From PALSA-1006 sp036171275 (lineage in GTDB: Bacteria > Pseudomonadota > Gammaproteobacteria > Burkholderiales > Gallionellaceae), in contig JAVHQT010000077.1 in NCBI GenBank assembly GCA_036171275.1, positions 1-9,956 of the forward strand: 9,956 nucleotides of DNA, given 5' to 3'. The notes beneath the pieces are model-generated. The model did not search any database and was not told the DNA's origin. It saw only the letters and a program-made list of their open reading frames with translations. The translations under genes and the position numbers were made by a program. Position 1 is the stretch's first letter, and the number at the start of each line of letters is the position of its first letter. Positions 6,083 through 9,956 of this stretch are shown piece by piece.

Positions 6083-7360
6083 ATGGAACAGTCTGTTAAG
6101 AAGACCATCATTTGCAGTGTATTTTTTTTGGATATTGTCGAATATTCAAAGCGCTCAGTTTCAGGTCAAATTTCCCTAAAAGAGCGTTTTAACGCCTTTT
6201 TGTCAGATGCGATCGCTCATGTGCCGACCAATGACCGGATTATTTTGGATACCGGCGATGGTGCAGCAGTCAGCTTTTTAGGCGATATTGAAGATGCCTT
6301 GCGTGCAGCCTTGAGTATGCGCGAAAGCTTGCAAAGTACTGAAGGAACTCGTGAACCGGCGTTGCTGGTTCGGATGGGAGTCAACTTAGGTCCGGTGCGC
6401 GTGGTGCGCGATATTAACGGTCAACCCAATATCGTCGGCGATGGTATCAACGTTGCGCAACGGGTCATGGGGTTTGCCGGAGCAGGGCAGATTCTCGTTT
6501 CGCGTTCCTATTTTGATGCAGCATCGCGCTTGTCACCGGTGTACGCCGGAATGTTCCATTACCAAGGTTCGCGCACCGATAAGCACGTTCGTGAGCACGA
6601 GGTTTATGCGATTGGTTATCCCGGTGATCCAGTCGATGAACTGGGCGAGCAATCGGCTACGCACTCGCTAAAAAACTCAGCCTTGATGGGCAAAATTAAC
6701 TTTACCCTGCAGGCAACTCGAGCTCGTTCAGTTCAATATTTCAACCGGTATGCGGCCGTATTTTCGCAACTCTCGGCGCCTAAAAAATATGGCTTAATCG
6801 CTGGAGCGGCCGTTCCATTGCTGTCTGTGCTGATGCTAGGTTTGCTGGGTGGCTTAAAAAAAGAAGACGCAAAACCGCTCGATTTAGCGGCTGCACCGGC
6901 AGTACCAACTCAAAATATCGCGCACTCTGCAGTGCAAACGCAGCATGTCGCATCGTCAGTGCTCGCAGCCAATCAATCCAGTGTAGCAACCGCCGCTCAT
7001 ACCAAACGGCCACTGCCAATTCAAAAAGAAAAAACTGTTTCTGTTGCGCCCAAAATCAAATCCACCTCGGTCAATCATTCTGCGCAAGCTAAAATTGCCG
7101 AGCCTGCCAATTCTGAAACAAATTCTGCACGCGATGCGGAAAATCAAGCACCCGCAATGCTGAATTTAGCGATACAACCTTGGGGCGAAGTGTATCTGGA
7201 TGGGCGGATGATTGATGTCAGTCCGCCTTTAAATCAACTCAAATTGACCGTAGGTCGTCATCTTATTGAAATTCGCAACACGACTTTTCCGGTTTTCAAG
7301 CAAACGATCAAAGTCAAAGCCGGAGAAAAAATCAGCATTCGGCATAAGTTCGCTAACTAA
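6083..7360 (+). CDS. class III nucleotide cyclase with one membrane span and a C-terminal PEGA domain
   Basis: Residues 8-175 form a class III adenylate/guanylate cyclase catalytic domain. Metal-binding aspartates are D17 (FFLDIVEYSKRS) and D59 (DTGDGAAVSF); the transition-state Asn and Arg are N123 and R127 (VGDGINVAQRV). The base-selecting positions, normally Lys and Asp in adenylate cyclases, appear to be L55 and N116, so the product (cAMP, cGMP or other) cannot be assigned. A single hydrophobic span lies at about 237-256 (LIAGAAVPLLSVLMLGLLGG). An Ala/Ser/Lys-rich linker follows, then a PEGA domain from about 357 (PWGEVYLDGRMI, VSPPL). Topology is inferred as catalytic domain in the cytoplasm and PEGA in the periplasm. 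AGGTAA at 6071-6076 is a suitable ribosome binding site. First gene of a likely operon with the lipoprotein and kinase; eight T in a row (6122-6129) sit just before the D17 codon. Confidence 0.9.
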   Translation: MEQSVKKTIICSVFFLDIVEYSKRSVSGQISLKERFNAFLSDAIAHVPTNDRIILDTGDGAAVSFLGDIEDALRAALSMRESLQSTEGTREPALLVRMGVNLGPVRVVRDINGQPNIVGDGINVAQRVMGFAGAGQILVSRSYFDAASRLSPVYAGMFHYQGSRTDKHVREHEVYAIGYPGDPVDELGEQSATHSLKNSALMGKINFTLQATRARSVQYFNRYAAVFSQLSAPKKYGLIAGAAVPLLSVLMLGLLGGLKKEDAKPLDLAAAPAVPTQNIAHSAVQTQHVASSVLAANQSSVATAAHTKRPLPIQKEKTVSVAPKIKSTSVNHSAQAKIAEPANSETNSARDAENQAPAMLNLAIQPWGEVYLDGRMIDVSPPLNQLKLTVGRHLIEIRNTTFPVFKQTIKVKAGEKISIRHKFAN

Positions 7361-7380
7361 TTGATTTTTAAGGATATTTT

Positions 7381-7791
7381 ATGTTTAAATTACTCAAATT
7401 ATGGGGAATGATCAGCGTTGCTATCCTGACCTTGTCGGCGTGCGTCACCACTTCTTCCTGTGGCGACGATGGCGGAGTGCGTTTATACCGCACCCCCACG
7501 GAACACCAGATTAACAACGGCATTAAAAGTTATGAGGACGGTAATTACCCTGCCGCGATGGCGACCTTGCAAGCCTTAGTTGAAAATTCAACTGCCAGCA
7601 AGGCGGAAAAAGTCATAGCGTATAAATATATGGCGTTTATGCACTGCATGGCAGGACGCGAAAAAGCCTGCCGCGAATCGTTTAAAAAAACCATTGAACT
7701 GAATCCGGGTTTTGAACTACGAGCAGAGGAAGTCGGTCATCCCAGATGGGGGCCCGTGTTTAAAAGTGTCAAGCATCCTCCTAAAAAATAA
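7381..7791 (+). CDS. small TPR-like lipoprotein, resembles the TssQ family
   Basis: The 136-residue product starts with a lipoprotein signal peptide: Lys residues, a hydrophobic core, and lipobox LSAC with the lipidated Cys at 21. The mature part carries one or two TPR-like helical pairs (GIKSYEDGNYPAAMATLQAL; later KYMAFMHCMAGREKACRESF, then ELNPGF) and ends GHPRWGPVFKSVK. From memory this C-terminal pattern matches short lipoproteins annotated as TssQ, associated with type VI secretion in betaproteobacteria. No secretion gene lies in this window, so a role in type VI secretion is unproven. AAGGAT (7370-7375) is a good ribosome binding site. It sits 20 bases after the cyclase stop and 12 before the kinase start, implying co-transcription and a shared envelope-linked function. 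Two cysteines in the mature part besides C21 and C27 could form a disulfide. Confidence 0.8.
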   Translation: MFKLLKLWGMISVAILTLSACVTTSSCGDDGGVRLYRTPTEHQINNGIKSYEDGNYPAAMATLQALVENSTASKAEKVIAYKYMAFMHCMAGREKACRESFKKTIELNPGFELRAEEVGHPRWGPVFKSVKHPPKK

Positions 7792-7803
7792 GCCGCTTTT
7801 ACC

Positions 7804-8994
7804 ATGAGCATGATTCAAAAATTAGGACGCTATGAAATCTTGTCTGAAATTGGACAAGGTGCAATGGGTGTCGTTTATAAAGCCACCGACCCGTTGATCG
7901 ACCGCGTTGTCGCGATTAAAACCATCAACTTGGGTTTGGCGCAGGAAGAAAAAGAAGAATACGAAGCGCGTTTCTATCAAGAAGCTAAAGCGGCAGGGCG
8001 CTTGAGCCATCCGAATATCGTGACGATTTACGATGTGGGTAAAAGTGGCGACATTGCGTATATTGCGATGGAATTTTTGCAGGGCAACGAGGTGCGCGAT
8101 TTATTCTATGAAGGACGCTTGCTACCAATTCAACAAGTCTTGGATATTGCCGCGCAAGTCGCTTCGGGTTTAGCTTACGCCCATGAACATGGCATTGTGC
8201 ATCGCGATGTCAAACCATCGAATATTATGATTATTCGCGACGGGCACGTCAAAATAACCGATTTCGGCATAGCCAGAATGGAATCGGCTTCAGTCAGAAC
8301 CCAAACCGGCATGGTGTTGGGCTCACCTAAATATATGTCGCCCGAACAAGTGATGGGTAAACTCATCGACCAGCGCTCAGATATTTTTTCTTTGGGCGTG
8401 ATGTTGTATGAAATGCTGACCGGTAAAGCGCCTTTCGTAGGCGAAAATATCAACGCTATCATGTACCAAACTTTGAACGGTGTGCCTCCTCCGCCTAGCA
8501 GCGTGAATCCAGACATACCGGCCATGCTTAATTTTATTGTCGCCAAAGCTTTGGCAAAAGACTTAGACAGTCGTTATCAAAATGCGAAAGAGTTGGCGGA
8601 TGATTTGCGCACCTGTCGCGACAGCTTGCCGTGCAATTCGGTATCGCCTATTTTGCAGCCCCAGCGTAATTTGGGCGCGGTTGCCGTGCGCATTGACGAT
8701 GAGGAAGATTCCCGTCCCGTCGCCAGCTTTGGTTTATCCACCGCGTTTGATTCTTTTGGGGCAACCATGAAATTAGCCGCTTTAACCGGAACCGATGAAG
8801 ACGTAGATGCCTTATCGAAAACTTTTAAAATGGCTCGCCCATCGCTTGAACAAATTCAGCAGGCGAAACCGGTTAAGCGTTCAGAAAGTGAAGCTAAAAA
8901 TACCGTAGCGCAGCCAAAAGTTGCCAGCAGTCAAGGTTTACTTTGGATCGTGGCGTTGCTGATTGCTGCGCTACTATTGGCCTTCTTTTATTAA
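7804..8994 (+). CDS. Hanks-type Ser/Thr protein kinase, C-terminally membrane-anchored
   Basis: Residues 10-275 form a complete eukaryotic-like kinase domain: glycine loop GQGAMGVV (17-24), ATP-binding K39 in VAIK, helix C E60, catalytic HRDVKPSN (133-140), DFG (153-155) and SPE (179-181). The activation segment has T166 and T168 as likely autophosphorylation sites. About 100 residues of polar linker follow, then a hydrophobic segment at 378-396 (GLLWIVALLIAALLLAFFY) that ends the protein. It is therefore tail-anchored with the kinase in the cytoplasm and has no periplasmic sensor domain, unlike PASTA kinases. All catalytic residues are present, so it should be active. It may receive its signal through the adjacent lipoprotein or cyclase; substrates are unknown. 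The ribosome binding site is poor; the ATG at 7810 is an alternative start. Confidence 0.94.
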   Translation: MSMIQKLGRYEILSEIGQGAMGVVYKATDPLIDRVVAIKTINLGLAQEEKEEYEARFYQEAKAAGRLSHPNIVTIYDVGKSGDIAYIAMEFLQGNEVRDLFYEGRLLPIQQVLDIAAQVASGLAYAHEHGIVHRDVKPSNIMIIRDGHVKITDFGIARMESASVRTQTGMVLGSPKYMSPEQVMGKLIDQRSDIFSLGVMLYEMLTGKAPFVGENINAIMYQTLNGVPPPPSSVNPDIPAMLNFIVAKALAKDLDSRYQNAKELADDLRTCRDSLPCNSVSPILQPQRNLGAVAVRIDDEEDSRPVASFGLSTAFDSFGATMKLAALTGTDEDVDALSKTFKMARPSLEQIQQAKPVKRSESEAKNTVAQPKVASSQGLLWIVALLIAALLLAFFY

Positions 8995-9042
8995 CATCTG
9001 ATTCCTTGCAAGCCAGAATCATTAAAGTATTCTACCTAGGCT

Positions 9043-9057
9043 GGTTATTTTATAACC
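9043..9057. repeat. AT-rich inverted repeat GGTTAT-TTT-ATAACC
   Basis: Perfect 6-base arms around three T, 49 bases after the kinase stop. TTATAA is repeated just downstream around CCTATTGA, and a run of six or more T begins near 9073. It may be a weak terminator for the signalling cluster or an operator for the next gene. The rest of 8995-9135 is AT-rich with no clear promoter. Confidence 0.35.
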
Positions 9058-9135
9058 TATTGATTATAAAGACTTTTTTAATTGTACGTGTGTAAAAATA
9101 ACCCAATTTCAATCCCTTAGTGTCTTCATCAGTGA

Positions 9136-9579
9136 ATGAACCTTCATTCTTTTACATTCCGATTTTCCCCGTATTTTTGCCTACTCCTTGTGTTAGCACA
9201 CAGTTTAGCCAGTGGGCTAATACTGTACTTGCCAATAGCCAATTGGGCGAGGATAGGAATCAGCTTGCTACTGATTGTTAATCTAATTGTTGTGCTTAGA
9301 CGTGAGGTTTTTTTAAATTTAAACCATTCTTATGTCGCGTTAAATGCACAAAAAGATGGTTGGTTTGTTTTTAACAAACGAGGCGAGTCATTTCCTGTTG
9401 TTTTTCAAGGAGATAGCTTCGTTTCACCGGCGTTAACTATTCTGAATTTTAGCTTGAAAAAACACTTTTTCCCGCAGCATATTGTGTTGATGAAAGGCAG
9501 TTTACCGGCGGAAGAATTTCGGTTGCTACGCGTGATGATTCGATGGGAAAAAGTAAAAACTGCCGCTAAAGAAAGTTAA
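9136..9579 (+). CDS. ygfX: YgfX-like inner-membrane protein
   Basis: The 147-residue product has a short N-terminus, two closely spaced membrane spans (about 13-32 and 38-55), and then a soluble C-terminal part that looks beta-rich (DGWFVFNKRGESFPVVFQGDS). This matches the YgfX (CptA) family, which has two membrane spans and a small cytoplasmic domain. E. coli YgfX has been reported to be encoded with SdhE and to affect the cytoskeletal proteins FtsZ and MreB. An in-frame TGA directly before the ATG (9133-9135) rules out an upstream start; the ribosome binding site is weak. No sdhE precedes it. It converges on nadB, and YgfX genes are also found near nadB in other proteobacteria such as Pseudomonas (from memory). 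Sequence similarity in this family is low, so the call is moderate. Confidence 0.7.
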   Translation: MNLHSFTFRFSPYFCLLLVLAHSLASGLILYLPIANWARIGISLLLIVNLIVVLRREVFLNLNHSYVALNAQKDGWFVFNKRGESFPVVFQGDSFVSPALTILNFSLKKHFFPQHIVLMKGSLPAEEFRLLRVMIRWEKVKTAAKES

Positions 9580-9700
9580 GGTGCAGCACGCAACCTATAA
9601 AAACAGGGATGCGCTAAATTGCAAATGATTCTGATTTTATTTCCCCTTGCTGGAACGGCGGCGGGGTAGTTCGGTTTTTGAGTGACACTGCAGGATTAAT

Positions 9701-9732
9701 ACTCGTTGCCACGCAGGCACATGGCAATGAGT
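9701..9732. repeat. strong inverted repeat in the convergent gap
   Basis: ACTCGTTGCCA (9701-9711) and TGGCAATGAGT (9722-9732) pair over eleven positions with one G-T wobble and a 10-base loop. GATT (9694-9697) and AATC (9736-9739) could extend the stem. Lying between the converging ygfX and nadB genes, it may act as a two-way terminator, but neither strand shows a T-tract. The rest of 9580-9693 has only a weak CCCC...GGGG stem (9643-9666) followed by five T at 9675-9679. Confidence 0.6.
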
Positions 9733-9740
9733 GGAATCAG

Positions 9741-9772
9741 CTTCGACAAGCTTGTACTGAGTTTATCGAAGG
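9741..9772. repeat. dispersed hairpin repeat, copy 2 (more complete)
   Basis: CTTCGA (9741-9746) and TCGAAG (9766-9771) are exact inverted copies. Between them AAGCTTG pairs with TGAGTTT (with wobbles) around TAC, giving 13 of 14 possible pairs in plus-strand RNA. The right half, GAGTTTATCGAAGG, is identical to 2035-2048. It resembles the CTTCGACAAGCTCAG-type intergenic repeats common in proteobacterial genomes (from memory). Confidence 0.6.
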
Positions 9773-9820
9773 TCTCAAAGCGTACGATTACTTTAATCAG
9801 CGAGCTGGTAAATTGAACTT

Positions 9821-9956
9821 TTAACCCGATTCAGAATGCTGAGGGGTCAGAAAAGTGGCTTTAGCTTCGGGGAGTAAATCGGGATAATCCTTGCTGAAAT
9901 GCAGTCCGCGACTTTCATGGCGCGACAATGCACTTTGCACAATTAAATCGGCAGTC
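9821..9956 (-). CDS. nadB: L-aspartate oxidase, C-terminal end (runs off right edge)
   Basis: The minus strand encodes the last 44 residues plus TAA (stop at 9823-9821). The peptide contains ADLIVQSALSRHESRGLHFS and KDYPDLLPEA, the C-terminal signature of NadB. The SRGLH-x-x-x-DYP block is shared with the related SdhA/FrdA flavoproteins, but SRGLH rather than SRGAH, and the short tail, favour NadB. NadB oxidises L-aspartate to iminoaspartate with FAD in the first step of NAD synthesis. The FAD-binding and catalytic parts lie outside the window. Confidence 0.88.
   Translation of the reverse strand, partial: TADLIVQSALSRHESRGLHFSKDYPDLLPEAKATFLTPQHSESG

Noticed and set aside
8175..8546. 123-codon minus-strand ORF inside the kinase gene
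   Set aside because: It lies wholly opposite the kinase catalytic domain, whose motifs are complete; the reverse peptide has no recognisable features.
9060..9088. TTGATT...TGTACG as a promoter for the YgfX-like gene
   Set aside because: Spacing is right but the -10 matches only about three of six positions; not strong enough to list.
1..9956. CRISPR array, insertion sequence or prophage
   Set aside because: No spaced direct repeats, transposase or integrase reading frames, or phage genes were seen; nearly all sequence is explained by conserved chromosomal genes.

Overview
The window reads as ordinary chromosomal DNA of a Gram-negative proteobacterium, most likely a betaproteobacterium (Nitrosomonadales-like), with a gammaproteobacterium as the alternative. 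Pointers are the single-chain class I fumarase, the order 4.5S RNA-dnaX-ybaB-recR, a YgfX-type membrane protein beside nadB, and lipoprotein and outer-envelope genes with typical signal peptides. No phage, transposase or CRISPR array is visible. The assignment rests on remembered family and gene-order patterns, not on a search.

Layout. Positions 1-305 (minus) hold the 5' end of an MltD-like lytic transglycosylase gene that leaves the window on the left. It diverges from a class I fumarase gene (449-1975, plus). The gap between them carries a strong sigma70-type promoter for the fumarase and a perfect TGACGG-TTT-CCGTCA palindrome. Positions 1976-2164 hold no gene but two hairpin-forming elements. 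The 4.5S signal recognition particle RNA (about 2165-2262) follows, then a tightly packed DNA-maintenance and ribosome cluster: dnaX, ybaB, recR and rluB (2306-5823), with overlapping or nearly touching starts and stops.

After a 259-base gap comes a three-gene signalling cluster on the plus strand (6083-8994): a class III nucleotide cyclase with one membrane span and a C-terminal PEGA domain, a small TPR-like lipoprotein resembling the TssQ family, and a Hanks-type Ser/Thr kinase with a C-terminal membrane anchor. This is the most interesting part of the window, because it joins two second-messenger or phosphorylation enzymes to an envelope lipoprotein in one likely operon. The cyclase keeps its metal and transition-state residues but lacks the usual base-selecting Lys/Asp pair.

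The right end holds a YgfX-like inner-membrane protein (9136-9579, plus) converging on the 3' end of nadB (9821-9956, minus). The 241 bases between them contain two hairpin repeats; one is a second copy of the element found downstream of the fumarase.

How the genes relate: the fumarase serves the TCA cycle and NadB starts NAD synthesis. DnaX loads the replication clamp, and RecR/YbaB belong to recombinational repair and nucleoid binding. 4.5S RNA serves membrane-protein targeting and RluB modifies 23S rRNA. The cyclase-lipoprotein-kinase set is the only accessory-looking part.
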